Part shown: in pieces, positions 1 to 8,148 of the stretch
Position numbering within the stretch: the stretch's first letter is position 1
Layout: the number at the start of each line of letters is the position of its first letter
Source: Inhella gelatinilytica
Lineage (GTDB): Bacteria > Pseudomonadota > Gammaproteobacteria > Burkholderiales > Burkholderiaceae_C
Assembly: GCF_016093295.1 (NCBI RefSeq)
Contig: NZ_JAEDAL010000001.1
Span: forward strand, 1-64,000
Direction: 5' to 3'
Length of the DNA stretch: 64,000 nt
Notes under the pieces: model-generated
Seen by the model: the letters and a program-made list of their open reading frames with translations, nothing else
Told to the model about the DNA's origin: nothing
The model's database searches: none
Position numbers and translations under genes: made by a program

Positions 1-222
1 GGTGACGATCAGCTCCGCCCAGTCAGCATTGCTCAGCGTCTTGAACGCATCGTTCAAATAAAACGACACATTCTGCGCAGCGGTACTACCAACACCCACC
101 GCAACCTTGGATTGGTCGCGCAAGGCTTCCAGGCCATTCACGCCGGGCGCCGCGTCGTACAGCGCCTTATACAAACGAGCGATGTCACGACCCAGGGTGT
201 CGGTACCGAAATTGATTGCCAT
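1..222 (-). CDS. Truncated small protein, possibly DUF4214-like (3' end outside window)
   Basis: An open frame starts at ATG 222 behind an AGAGGA ribosome site and runs off the left edge, so only the first 74 residues are visible. It begins MAINFGTDTLGRD and has no signal peptide or lipobox. The stretch DAFKTLSNADWAELIV loosely recalls the DUF4214 pattern found in secreted repeat and RTX-type proteins, but this is a weak resemblance and I do not assign a function. A perfect Crp-type palindrome lies about 95 bp upstream. The gene shares orientation with the barrel/CHASE2/FecR genes that follow, so it could be a product handled by that locus; this is inference. Confidence 0.6.
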   Translation of the reverse strand, partial: MAINFGTDTLGRDIARLYKALYDAAPGVNGLEALRDQSKVAVGVGSTAAQNVSFYLNDAFKTLSNADWAELIVT

Positions 223-314
223 AAACGATCCTCTTCGTTCAGTTAAAAAGCCACCGAGCACGGCAGCAGCTATCCCAATGGACGTGCGTAGTGTGGTTCG
301 CTCGCCGCGCGGCG

Positions 315-334
315 CATGTGATGGTCATCACATG
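315..334. promoter_or_regulatory. Perfect Crp-type operator palindrome
   Basis: TGTGATGGTCATCACA (317-332) fits the Crp consensus TGTGA-N6-TCACA exactly, and the dyad extends to 9 bp per arm with a 2-bp centre. It lies in the 238-bp intergenic region between the truncated gene (start 222) and the end of the barrel gene (461), about 95 bp upstream of the truncated gene. The Crp-family protein at 5547 keeps the recognition-helix residues that read TGTGA, so it is the natural candidate ligand. Nothing else recognisable was seen in 223-460. Confidence 0.7.
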
Positions 335-460
335 AACCGAGCCTTGTTAAAACCCCACAACACACTGACACACAGGTGGTTGTGTCTCGCATAGGCGCAC
401 TCCCACCCATGCCCGGTGCGTCACCTCGGACTCTAGCATGCCCTCTGACGGGGCCCGGGA

Positions 461-1948
461 TCAGGGGCGCCAGCGCAAACCCGCATAGGCGGTGTTGGCG
501 TTGTAGCGAAACAACTCAATGTTGCTACCCTGGCGCAGGTGCTGCCATTGCACCCAGGCCTCCCACCTGGAGCCTGAGCCCGACTGGGGCGGTGACAGGC
601 GGTAGCGGGCCTCCCAGGTAGCCAACCATTGGGTCTGGCGGCGGGGCGCGCCGCCCTCAAGCAAGGGGCTAAAGCCTTCATCGTCTGTGAGCCGCGCGCT
701 GCGCAAAGCCGCCTCCAGCCCCCAACGCCCCCCCAACTCAAGCGCCATACGCAAGCCAGCTGACCATTGGGACTGTCTTCCACCTGGGCGTTCTGCCGAC
801 AATGGCTGGTCTTGCCCCCAGCGTACATGCGCACCCCAGGTCCAGACTTGCCCGTTTACACGCCGGCAGTCGGCTGCCAGGGTCAGCGCTGGGGTGTTGC
901 TGCTGAGCAGGGCCTCTCCGGTGTAGCGCTGGTGAGTCCACTCCCCTTCCAGGCGGCGGACACACTGACCTGGACCCCAATTCCAATCGGACTCAGCCGC
1001 AATTAAATAGCGAGCTTGGTGGTGATTGGCCGCCGCACTACCCTGAACCGTACCCAAGCTGATTTGATTTTGGATGCGCCAGGCACTAAGGAGCCAACTC
1101 GGGATCCACTCGGAGGCGGAACTTTGACTCGCACCAACTTGGTGCCAGCGCCCCAGCGCAAATTGGACGGAGCGCTGGTCATCAGCCGATTGCTGCGAAA
1201 CCTGGCGCCAACTGATCAGAAGCCCGGTTTGCCACAGGGTGTCCGCCCCAGTGCTGCGATGGGCCTGGAGGGCCGCTTCAGTCAACCAAGTTTGGCCTTT
1301 TCTGGGCGCAATGGGAACGGCGAGCGGCAGGGTGATCGGCCCTTCGGGCGGGGTCAAGCGAATTTCACTAAGAGTGGGCGAGCGATCCAGGTTGTCCTCA
1401 TACCCACGGGACACGGAAACCGAAGGCGAAAAGCGCCAGCCAAGCGAGACCGGTTCGGGCGGCGCCGACGCCACCACGGGAGCTGCGCCGCCCTGAATGG
1501 CGGCTCGCAGCCGGTGCAGCACGACGGGCGGAACATCGGCTTTGTGCTGCCACTCTATGTATAGAGTCTGCGCGGCGTCCAACTCGCCCATCCGAGCCAA
1601 GGCCAGGGCATGGTCTAAGCGGGCACCCTGGGCCCGCGGCTCCAGCAGCAAGGCACGCTCCAACCAAACCAAGGCTTGACCCGGATCGCCCTGCTCCAAC
1701 CAAAGCGCGCCAAGCAATGCCAAAAACGGGGCGTTTTCAATGCAGGCCTCCCGCTGGGCGCTCAATCGCTGCAACAAGTCTGCCCGACCCACTGGGGTCA
1801 ATGGCCAGGGTGTGCGGGCCAAGCTTGTGCAGGATGACAGGCTCTGCGCTTGCACGGGGAGGGCCCCCAAGAGCCCCATCACGAGGGCGCCAAACGAAAA
1901 ACCGCCCCACAGGCGGCTTGACCGGCGCATCGAGGGATTTCGGGTCAC
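461..1948 (-). CDS. TPR plus outer-membrane beta-barrel protein, Slam/DUF560-like
   Basis: This 495-residue protein has a signal peptide ending near PVQAQ. A helical TPR-like region follows (about residues 40-155; repeats such as GDPGQALVWLERALLLEP), then from about residue 170 an alternating aromatic beta-strand region opening with SVSRGYEDNLDRSP and ending YAGLRWRP. TPR followed by a barrel with a GY-x-x-N motif is the architecture of surface lipoprotein assembly modifiers (Slam, DUF560), so an outer-membrane translocation or assembly role is plausible but unproven. The GTG start at 1948 overlaps the upstream CHASE2 gene's stop by 4 bp (GTGA); an ATG at 1930 is an alternative and gives a cleaner signal peptide. 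Confidence 0.7.
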   Translation of the reverse strand: MTRNPSMRRSSRLWGGFSFGALVMGLLGALPVQAQSLSSCTSLARTPWPLTPVGRADLLQRLSAQREACIENAPFLALLGALWLEQGDPGQALVWLERALLLEPRAQGARLDHALALARMGELDAAQTLYIEWQHKADVPPVVLHRLRAAIQGGAAPVVASAPPEPVSLGWRFSPSVSVSRGYEDNLDRSPTLSEIRLTPPEGPITLPLAVPIAPRKGQTWLTEAALQAHRSTGADTLWQTGLLISWRQVSQQSADDQRSVQFALGRWHQVGASQSSASEWIPSWLLSAWRIQNQISLGTVQGSAAANHHQARYLIAAESDWNWGPGQCVRRLEGEWTHQRYTGEALLSSNTPALTLAADCRRVNGQVWTWGAHVRWGQDQPLSAERPGGRQSQWSAGLRMALELGGRWGLEAALRSARLTDDEGFSPLLEGGAPRRQTQWLATWEARYRLSPPQSGSGSRWEAWVQWQHLRQGSNIELFRYNANTAYAGLRWRP

Positions 1949-4002
1949 GTGGGCCGGGGGAGTTCGCTTGACCAGGTTTCAAGGCCGTCGGTGCCTTGCG
2001 CATCCTGAAGGCTGCTGGCTGGCCAAACGGTTTCGGGCGGCAACCACTGGGCCCAGTCCGCCGGGGCGAACACTTCCATGGAGCGGCGCTGGCCTTCAAT
2101 GAGATATTCGCCCTGCGTCTCCAAAGCAGCCTGAGGCAAAGCCGCCGCCAAACGGGGGCCGATCAGGATGGGTAGAGACAGGTCGGTGGTCATGCCTTGC
2201 AATCGGGCAGCGACCCCAACCGGTTCACCGAGCGCAGCATGCGCTCGCCGTTTGGCGGGCCCGAAAGACCCGACGATAGCATCGCCGGACTCCATGCCGA
2301 TCCCCAAGCCCAGGGGTTGGAGTGTGGAGGCCTCCGGCCCCCAAGCCTTGGGTGAAAGCAAGTCGCGGGTGCTGACAATCAGCGCTTTGGCGGCCGCCAA
2401 GGCGCGCACAGGATGCTGGGCGTCATCGGCATAAGCATTCCAGACCGCCACGATTCGGTCACCGGCAACTTGCTCCACCACGCCCCCATTGGCCTCCACC
2501 GCCTGAACAGCCAAGCAGGTGTAGGCATGCAGGGTTGCCGCCACCTCTTCAGGCGGAGAGTGGATCGCAAAAGCGTCGAAGTTGCGCAGATTGGCGACCC
2601 AGACGGTGATCTCACGGCGACGGGCATCCAACTGCCCGGTGGGCTCCAACCGCACCAGTTGCGCAGCGACAGGTTCGGGCAGGTAGGCACTGAGGTGCGC
2701 CGACAGGCGCTCGCGCTGACCTTTGGCAAAACTGTGTTCCAGCGCAGCCAAAACCACCGCAGCGACTACGGAATAAAGTGCCGCTTGCGCCCAAGGCAAA
2801 TCCCACGACAGCCCAGGCAGCAGGGAAACGCCGCCGACCGCCCACACGACGCCCAAGAGGACGCCCGTCAGCGGCAAGGTGCGCGCCGAAAGGCGTTTGC
2901 GCCGAACCAATGCCAGGAGCAGTAAAGCGGTCACCGCCATGGTGCCGCCGAGAGCCGCAAGGGCTGCCTGGGGCCGATAGGGAACCTGATGATCCAGGAT
3001 GCCGACAAGGCTCTGGACATGCACCTCAACCCCCGAGGCGACCGAAGACAGCGGCGTAGAAACCGTGTCCGTCAGCCCAAAGGCTGTGGCCCCGACAACC
3101 ACGATGGCGCCACGAAACAGGTTGATATCGGCCCGACCGGCCAAAACCGAACCAGCAGATACAGACGTCACACTTTCGCGCGCCAAGCGGTACGGCACCA
3201 GCATGTCGCCGTACTCATCGACAGGCAGGATAAATCCCGGCGCTTGTGTCGACTGCAACCACCGCGGCGGCTGCCCCGGGGAGAACGCACCCGATGCTGT
3301 GCGCAATTGCCACTCTACCCGCCCGCTGGGAGCAGAAGGCGCGAGCAGCCGGGTCAACGCAGCCAGGGCTAGCGATGGGTAACGTTGCCCCTCATGGCAT
3401 ATCCAAGCCGGAACACGCCGGATGACCCCATCAAGGCCAAGGCGGGGCGTCAAGTGGCCCACAGCAGCCTGTGGCGGCAAAATTGAAGGCGAATTGGCCA
3501 CCCAACCTTGGGCAACGGCCTCAGAGCCAAACCCACGCTCATGGCAAGCGCCCAAGGTCGATGCGGCACTGATCACCCCTTGTCGCGGTTGCGAACGAGG
3601 GTCGAGCGAGAAAATTTGCCCCACCACCACGGCACTCTTGGACCATGCGGTGCGCAGCGCCTCGTCCCCCTCGCGTGCCTCAGGGAACACCATGTCGTAA
3701 ACCTGCAACGCAGCGCCAGCATCGTTCAGGCGGGTTGACAGTTGCGCGAGAGTTTCGCGGGACCAGGGCCACGGACCAACCTGACGCAAACTATCTTCGT
3801 CGATGTCCACCACAACAACGCGGCGCTCTGCCTCCCGAGGGGTGGCAGCAACACGCCAGCTCCAATCCCCCACAAAGTCTTGCGCCGCCTGTAGCCATAC
3901 CGCCGCCGCCCAGGGCAGCATCAGAATCAGCAACGCGACCAGCACCAGCGCGCCCACCCGAGCGCGCCAGGGACGGTCAATCGACAGCCGGAGGCGGTTC
4001 AT
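1945..4002 (-). CDS. CHASE2-domain protein with degenerate class III nucleotide cyclase domain
   Basis: This is a 685-residue inner-membrane sensor. It has one N-terminal TM helix (about 15-37), a periplasmic CHASE2 domain (about 40-335, with VVVVDIDEDSL and WPWSRETLA), three TM helices (about 345-425), and a cytoplasmic class III cyclase homology domain (about 462-640). The second metal Asp (D515 in VAGDRIVAVW) and the transition-state Arg (R600 in GVAAR) are present. The first metal Asp is Asn (N471 in WVANLRNF) and the transition-state Asn is Gly (G596). It is therefore likely a pseudo-cyclase or an atypical enzyme. It lies 21 bp downstream of the FecR gene and is translationally coupled to the barrel gene. 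Confidence 0.85.
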   Translation of the reverse strand: MNRLRLSIDRPWRARVGALVLVALLILMLPWAAAVWLQAAQDFVGDWSWRVAATPREAERRVVVVDIDEDSLRQVGPWPWSRETLAQLSTRLNDAGAALQVYDMVFPEAREGDEALRTAWSKSAVVVGQIFSLDPRSQPRQGVISAASTLGACHERGFGSEAVAQGWVANSPSILPPQAAVGHLTPRLGLDGVIRRVPAWICHEGQRYPSLALAALTRLLAPSAPSGRVEWQLRTASGAFSPGQPPRWLQSTQAPGFILPVDEYGDMLVPYRLARESVTSVSAGSVLAGRADINLFRGAIVVVGATAFGLTDTVSTPLSSVASGVEVHVQSLVGILDHQVPYRPQAALAALGGTMAVTALLLLALVRRKRLSARTLPLTGVLLGVVWAVGGVSLLPGLSWDLPWAQAALYSVVAAVVLAALEHSFAKGQRERLSAHLSAYLPEPVAAQLVRLEPTGQLDARRREITVWVANLRNFDAFAIHSPPEEVAATLHAYTCLAVQAVEANGGVVEQVAGDRIVAVWNAYADDAQHPVRALAAAKALIVSTRDLLSPKAWGPEASTLQPLGLGIGMESGDAIVGSFGPAKRRAHAALGEPVGVAARLQGMTTDLSLPILIGPRLAAALPQAALETQGEYLIEGQRRSMEVFAPADWAQWLPPETVWPASSLQDAQGTDGLETWSSELPRPT

Positions 4003-4023
4003 GAGCCATCAGTCCCGGGCGGC

Positions 4024-5361
4024 TTACTTGCCGCGACCCCAAAGCGTCCGGCCGCGGAAAACACCATTACCGACTTGCTTCTCAAAGAGATAGCCTGCCT
4101 CTTGCAAACTGGTCGATACCGCACCGGCCACCCGTTGACCATCCTCTGCCACCGCAAAGGTGCCGTCACTTCGAATGGCGCCACCCAGTCGCAATTCAGC
4201 CGAACCCCCAGTGAGCGACGAAAGTGCCAGCGCTGTCGCAAATCTGCGGTGGAGGAAATCCAGACTCAAGGTCCCCCCTTCCACTGCGGCGGCTTCCATG
4301 TGACTGCCCGATTCGAAACTGGCTTGCGCCCGCGTCAGCCGGAAATCAACACGATCCACGCCCGGATTGCGAAAAACCGCTTCCGCTGCTGAGGGATCCC
4401 CTTTGCGGAACAACCCTGAGTTGCCATCGCCCACAGTAATGTGCCGGCCTTCAGAGGCCGCCCAGTAAGGGATGCTCATGTTGTCGAAGCCAGAATAGAA
4501 GCTGAACCAACGCCCCCAGGCGAGTTCCGAGTCGCGGCTCGGCGGCGTGTTCAATACGCGAGCGTCGGTGGGACCGACAGGCGCGATGGCCAGCACGGCC
4601 GCAGCCGCACGGTCGGTTGCCGTCGAGCGGGAATCGGCTTGCGCCGCGGCAATGGCCGCCATCTGCACCGCCTTGCGGACTTCCGCCTGCTGCGGCACCG
4701 ACGCCATAACCGCATCCACGGCCGGCACGATGCGAGCGCCCACTTCCCCGGACCGCAGCTCCAACATCATGCGGCCCATGTCGGCGCTGAGCAACTGTCC
4801 AGCCCGCCCCCCGCAGGGACCCAGCGCATCCGCTCGGCACTGCGCCCCAAACGGCGCCATCACGATGGCCCCGGTGGCCACGGTGGCGCGCACATGTTCC
4901 GGCAACACCTGCACGATGAAATCCGTACCCCTCACGCCAATGGCAGCCAAGGGTGTATTCAGACGAAAGCGGTTCTTGTCGTTTTCCGTCGCGGCACCGG
5001 AAATGGAACGCGCCACGCCTTGGTGCAATTTGAGTCGGACTTCGTTCGACGAGGGCTTGTCCGGGTCGTAGCGATAGGACTGCACTTCGAGCACGCTGTC
5101 CGGACGAACGCTGGCGGCGCCGTGGTCCAAGAACCGCAGGTGAACGTGGCCGTTGGCCGCGGTTTCGATGCGGTCACCCACGGTAACGGCATCCCCCTGA
5201 CGCAAGTCCGTGCGCGAACCATCCGCGCGAATGACTTTGGCGGCCCCAATGAGCAGGCTGACCTGACCGACTTGCTGGGCATGAGCCCCCACGGCCGTCA
5301 GCCCCATCAAGGCCAGACCCGCAGCGCGCCAAAGGCTGTGTTGAATTCGTGTCAGTATCAT
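4024..5361 (-). CDS. FecR-domain periplasmic protein
   Basis: The start is ATG 5361, chosen for the CAGGAG ribosome site 7 bases upstream and for the signal peptide it creates (LWRAAGLALMGLTAVGAHAQ). An earlier in-frame start at 5487 would add 42 non-signal residues. The 445-residue product carries a FecR domain in its N-terminal half, including the hallmark AAIGVRGTDFIV. The C-terminal half has no family I recognise and contains several beta-rich segments. There is no TM helix beyond the signal, so it is not a classical FecR anti-sigma factor. It is the first gene of the FecR-CHASE2-barrel operon and divergent from the Crp-family gene. Confidence 0.85.
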   Translation of the reverse strand: MILTRIQHSLWRAAGLALMGLTAVGAHAQQVGQVSLLIGAAKVIRADGSRTDLRQGDAVTVGDRIETAANGHVHLRFLDHGAASVRPDSVLEVQSYRYDPDKPSSNEVRLKLHQGVARSISGAATENDKNRFRLNTPLAAIGVRGTDFIVQVLPEHVRATVATGAIVMAPFGAQCRADALGPCGGRAGQLLSADMGRMMLELRSGEVGARIVPAVDAVMASVPQQAEVRKAVQMAAIAAAQADSRSTATDRAAAAVLAIAPVGPTDARVLNTPPSRDSELAWGRWFSFYSGFDNMSIPYWAASEGRHITVGDGNSGLFRKGDPSAAEAVFRNPGVDRVDFRLTRAQASFESGSHMEAAAVEGGTLSLDFLHRRFATALALSSLTGGSAELRLGGAIRSDGTFAVAEDGQRVAGAVSTSLQEAGYLFEKQVGNGVFRGRTLWGRGK

Positions 5362-5497
5362 CACCAAACTCCTGCGCGGGTTCCACACCACGCGTATTGA
5401 GCCCTCCAAGAGAGCCCGAATCCACGCCTGAGAAACCCAAGAGACTCGTTCCGCCAGTGTGGACTGAGGATCTTGCCTCCAAACCACCCTCTTTTTG

Positions 5498-5513
5498 TGT
5501 GCCCTGCATCACA
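5498..5513. promoter_or_regulatory. Crp-type operator between fecR-like and crp-like genes
   Basis: TGTGCCCTGCATCACA matches TGTGA-N6-TCACA with one mismatch in the left arm. It sits 34 bp before the Crp-family start (5547) and about 137 bp before the FecR start (5361), in the only sizeable gap between the two divergent units. A TAAGAT-like -10 follows at about 5529 on the plus strand. The position close to the regulator's own start suggests autoregulation, and the operator could also serve the FecR operon. Confidence 0.55.
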
Positions 5514-5546
5514 TCCGCGCCGCTTTTTTAAGATCAGCATGCTGCG

Positions 5547-6242
5547 ATGCCCATTCTGATTCCGATCCTGCAGGGTCTGCGCCTCTTTGACAGCCTGCCG
5601 GTCGCCCAACTGACGACCCTGGCCCAGACCCTCAGCGAGCGTCGGGTGGAGCGGCGCGAAGTGGTGGTCAAGCGGGGAGAAAGCGCCCTGGGCTTGGGCT
5701 TTCTCATTGAGGGCCGCCTGCAGACTGTGGACTTTACGCTGGATGGGCGCGAGGTCGGGCTGGATTTCATCGAAGAAGGCGACTTTTTCGGCGAATTACC
5801 CCTGATTGACCGCCAATCGGCGCCGGAATACGTGATCGCGGTCGCGCCGTCGCGGGTCTTTTTCGTCGACCCGGATCGAGCGCGGCAGTTGATGTTCTCC
5901 AGCCCTGCTGCGGCGGAGGCGATTTCATTGCGCTTGGCCCAGCGCTTGCGACGCGCCTCGCGTCAGCGGGCGGTGTTGGCGCTGCCCAGCTCATTCCAGC
6001 GTGTTTGTGCGCAGCTCGCCCTGCTGACGCAAAAGAATGGCCAGGGCCAAGTGGTCATTGCGTTGCCGCCCACCCACCAGGAAATTGCGATCATGGTCAA
6101 CACCAGCCGGGAGACCGTGACAAGAACCCTGCAGTTCCTGCAAGGGCTGAAGGTGCTGGCCCGAGACGGGAACGCTCTGGTGGTGCATCAGCCGGACACA
6201 TTGCAAGAAGCTGCCGACGGGAAGGTCAGCCCGACAAAGTGA
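5547..6242 (+). CDS. Crp/Fnr-family transcriptional regulator
   Basis: This 231-residue protein has an N-terminal cyclic-nucleotide-type beta-roll (about 10-120), a dimerisation helix (about 120-145) and a C-terminal winged helix (about 150-215). The recognition helix NTSRETVTRTL (186-196) keeps the Arg-Glu-x-x-x-Arg pattern with which E. coli Crp reads TGTGA. In the ligand pocket, FFGELPLIDRQSAPEY keeps the GEL turn but lacks the Arg-Ser pair that binds cAMP phosphate, so the ligand may not be cAMP. There are no N-terminal Fnr cysteines. It is divergent from the FecR-CHASE2-barrel operon and likely its regulator. Confidence 0.85.
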   Translation: MPILIPILQGLRLFDSLPVAQLTTLAQTLSERRVERREVVVKRGESALGLGFLIEGRLQTVDFTLDGREVGLDFIEEGDFFGELPLIDRQSAPEYVIAVAPSRVFFVDPDRARQLMFSSPAAAEAISLRLAQRLRRASRQRAVLALPSSFQRVCAQLALLTQKNGQGQVVIALPPTHQEIAIMVNTSRETVTRTLQFLQGLKVLARDGNALVVHQPDTLQEAADGKVSPTK

Positions 6243-6245
6243 CCC

Positions 6246-6259
6246 CCGCTGGAAAGCGG
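6246..6259. other. Small GNRA-loop hairpin at a convergent junction
   Basis: CCGCT-GGAA-AGCGG forms a perfect 5-bp stem with a GGAA (GNRA) tetraloop in the 25-bp gap between the Crp-family gene and the convergent CapD-like gene. No T-run follows, so it is at most a weak terminator or an mRNA 3'-end stabiliser. Confidence 0.3.
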
Positions 6260-6267
6260 CTTAACGC

Positions 6268-8148
6268 CTAGCTGGCGTTGCGACGGTACTCGGGCACAAA
6301 CTGGCCCAACTGGGCGGCGATGGCCTCCACGCCCGCCTCGGGCGACAAGTCCAGGTCGCGCAACCAAGCCCGGACCTCGGCGGGCTCTACCCCGCCCAAC
6401 CGCGCGATCCGCACACTGCGGCAGCGCGTGGCCAGCGTGGTGTCGTTGTCGGCCAGCAATTCTTCAAACAGCTTTTCGCCAGGACGCAGCCCCGTGAACT
6501 CGATGGCGATGTCCTCGAGAGAATGCCCGCTGAGGCGAATCATGTCGCGCGCCAAATCAACAATCTTCACCGGCTCGCCCATGTCCAGCACCAACACCTG
6601 ACCGGTATCGCCAATGGCTGCGGCCTGAAGCACCAAGCGTGCAGCTTCCGGAATGGTCATGAAGTAGCGAATGATGTTCGGGTGGGTCACCGTCACCGGC
6701 CCCCCCTTGGCGATTTGCGCCTTGAATTTGGGGATGACACTGCCGCTGGAGCCCAGCACATTGCCAAATCGAACCGCCATGAATCGGGTGCGGGGGTGCT
6801 CCTGGGCCAGGGCCGAGATCACGCGCTCGGCAGCCCGTTTGGTCGCCCCCATGATGTTCGTGGGGTTCACCGCTTTGTCCGTGCTGATCAACACGAACCG
6901 CGCCACCCCGGCCTCAGCGGCCGCCCGCGCGGCCTGAAAGGTGCCCAGGGTGTTGTTGCGCAGGCAGGCCACCGCATTGGCCTGCTCCTCCATCAAGGGG
7001 ACATGTTTAAAGGCCGCAGCATGCAGCACAAGGCTGGGTTGCCACTCGAATAAGCTAGCCAAGAGGTGGTCGTAGTCCTTGACATCCCCCATCAGTCGCG
7101 TGAGCGCGAGATTGGGGAAACGCTCCTGCAATTCCTGGTCCAAGCTGTACAGATTGAATTCACTCAGCTCATAGAGGACCAAACGGGCGGGTTGGTAGCG
7201 CGCCACCTGGCGGCACAACTCGCTGCCAATGGACCCACCCGCGCCCGTGACCAGCACGGTTTGCCCCCGAATGAGTTCGCCGATGCCGGCCTCGTCCAAT
7301 TCCACGGGCGCACGGCCCAGCAAGTCTTCGGGCTTGATATCCCGCACGCGCTCCGGGGGGACGCCCTCCTGCAACTCCTCCAGGCTGGGCACGGTGAGCA
7401 CGGGCAGCCCGGTGGCCGCGGCCAACTCCAGCACCCGCTGGCGGGCGGTGCCGCGCAAGGAGGGAATGGCCAACACCAGGTGAGTCAGCGGCAGCCGGTC
7501 GACCCAGAGGGGCAGTTCGTCCAAACCGCCCAGCACCGGAACCCCGGCCACTCGGCGTCCGCGTTTGGTTGGCTCGTCGTCGAGCAAGCCATGCAGCAAA
7601 CAGTCTTGATCCCGCAGGCCAGCCACCAGGCGGCTGGCGGCCTCGCCGGCCCCCAAGATGAGCAGTTGCCGAACTTCCCCCGCCCCCCGGTGCAAACGGG
7701 CGCGCATGTGCTCATAGAGCATGCGATAGCCAATCCGCAACAGCACCAGCCCCATCAGCGCCAACACCGGGTGCAGCGCCAGCACCGCACGGGGAATGGC
7801 ATCCAAACCCAAGGCGCGCACGCCCGCGGCCGTGAGCACACCGGCCAGCACACAGGCCACGGTCAGGCGTTTGACTTCGCCGAAGCCGGAAAACCGCCAC
7901 AGGGCCCGCGGAATGCGCAACACGCGGAACACCACCGCCCAAACGCCCAGCAAGCCCGCCAAGACCCAGGGGTCGTAGTCCGGGCGCGCGCTGAGCCAAC
8001 GATCAAAGCCCAGCCGAAAGAGATAGGTGGCTTGCCAGGCCACGGCCACCCCACCCAAGTCGACCAGCAAGGCCAAGCCTTCGCGCCCTTTGCGCAGGCG
8101 GTTGAGCAAGCGGTCCACCGCGCCCCAGGCGCGCAAACTGGCATTCAT
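6268..8148 (-). CDS. CapD/WbpM/PglF-type NDP-sugar 4,6-dehydratase (membrane-anchored)
   Basis: The 626-residue product has four N-terminal TM helices (about 20-150), a first nucleotide-binding region (ILGAGEAASRLV), and a C-terminal extended SDR domain. The SDR domain starts with VLVTGAGGSIGSELCR and contains the family signature STDKAVNPTNIMGATK, in which Met replaces the usual catalytic Tyr. This family converts UDP-GlcNAc to a UDP-4-keto-6-deoxy sugar, the first step towards bacillosamine, QuiNAc or FucNAc-type sugars. The start at ATG 8148 gives a 4-bp ATGA overlap with the sugar transferase stop; an earlier in-frame ATG at 8199 lies inside that gene. It is the last gene of the glycan cluster. 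Confidence 0.9.
   Translation of the reverse strand: MNASLRAWGAVDRLLNRLRKGREGLALLVDLGGVAVAWQATYLFRLGFDRWLSARPDYDPWVLAGLLGVWAVVFRVLRIPRALWRFSGFGEVKRLTVACVLAGVLTAAGVRALGLDAIPRAVLALHPVLALMGLVLLRIGYRMLYEHMRARLHRGAGEVRQLLILGAGEAASRLVAGLRDQDCLLHGLLDDEPTKRGRRVAGVPVLGGLDELPLWVDRLPLTHLVLAIPSLRGTARQRVLELAAATGLPVLTVPSLEELQEGVPPERVRDIKPEDLLGRAPVELDEAGIGELIRGQTVLVTGAGGSIGSELCRQVARYQPARLVLYELSEFNLYSLDQELQERFPNLALTRLMGDVKDYDHLLASLFEWQPSLVLHAAAFKHVPLMEEQANAVACLRNNTLGTFQAARAAAEAGVARFVLISTDKAVNPTNIMGATKRAAERVISALAQEHPRTRFMAVRFGNVLGSSGSVIPKFKAQIAKGGPVTVTHPNIIRYFMTIPEAARLVLQAAAIGDTGQVLVLDMGEPVKIVDLARDMIRLSGHSLEDIAIEFTGLRPGEKLFEELLADNDTTLATRCRSVRIARLGGVEPAEVRAWLRDLDLSPEAGVEAIAAQLGQFVPEYRRNAS

Noticed and set aside
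354-382. CACAAC/GTTGTG short dyad near the Crp-type palindrome
   Set aside because: Only six base pairs with a long loop; it does not match a Crp site or a terminator and is expected by chance.
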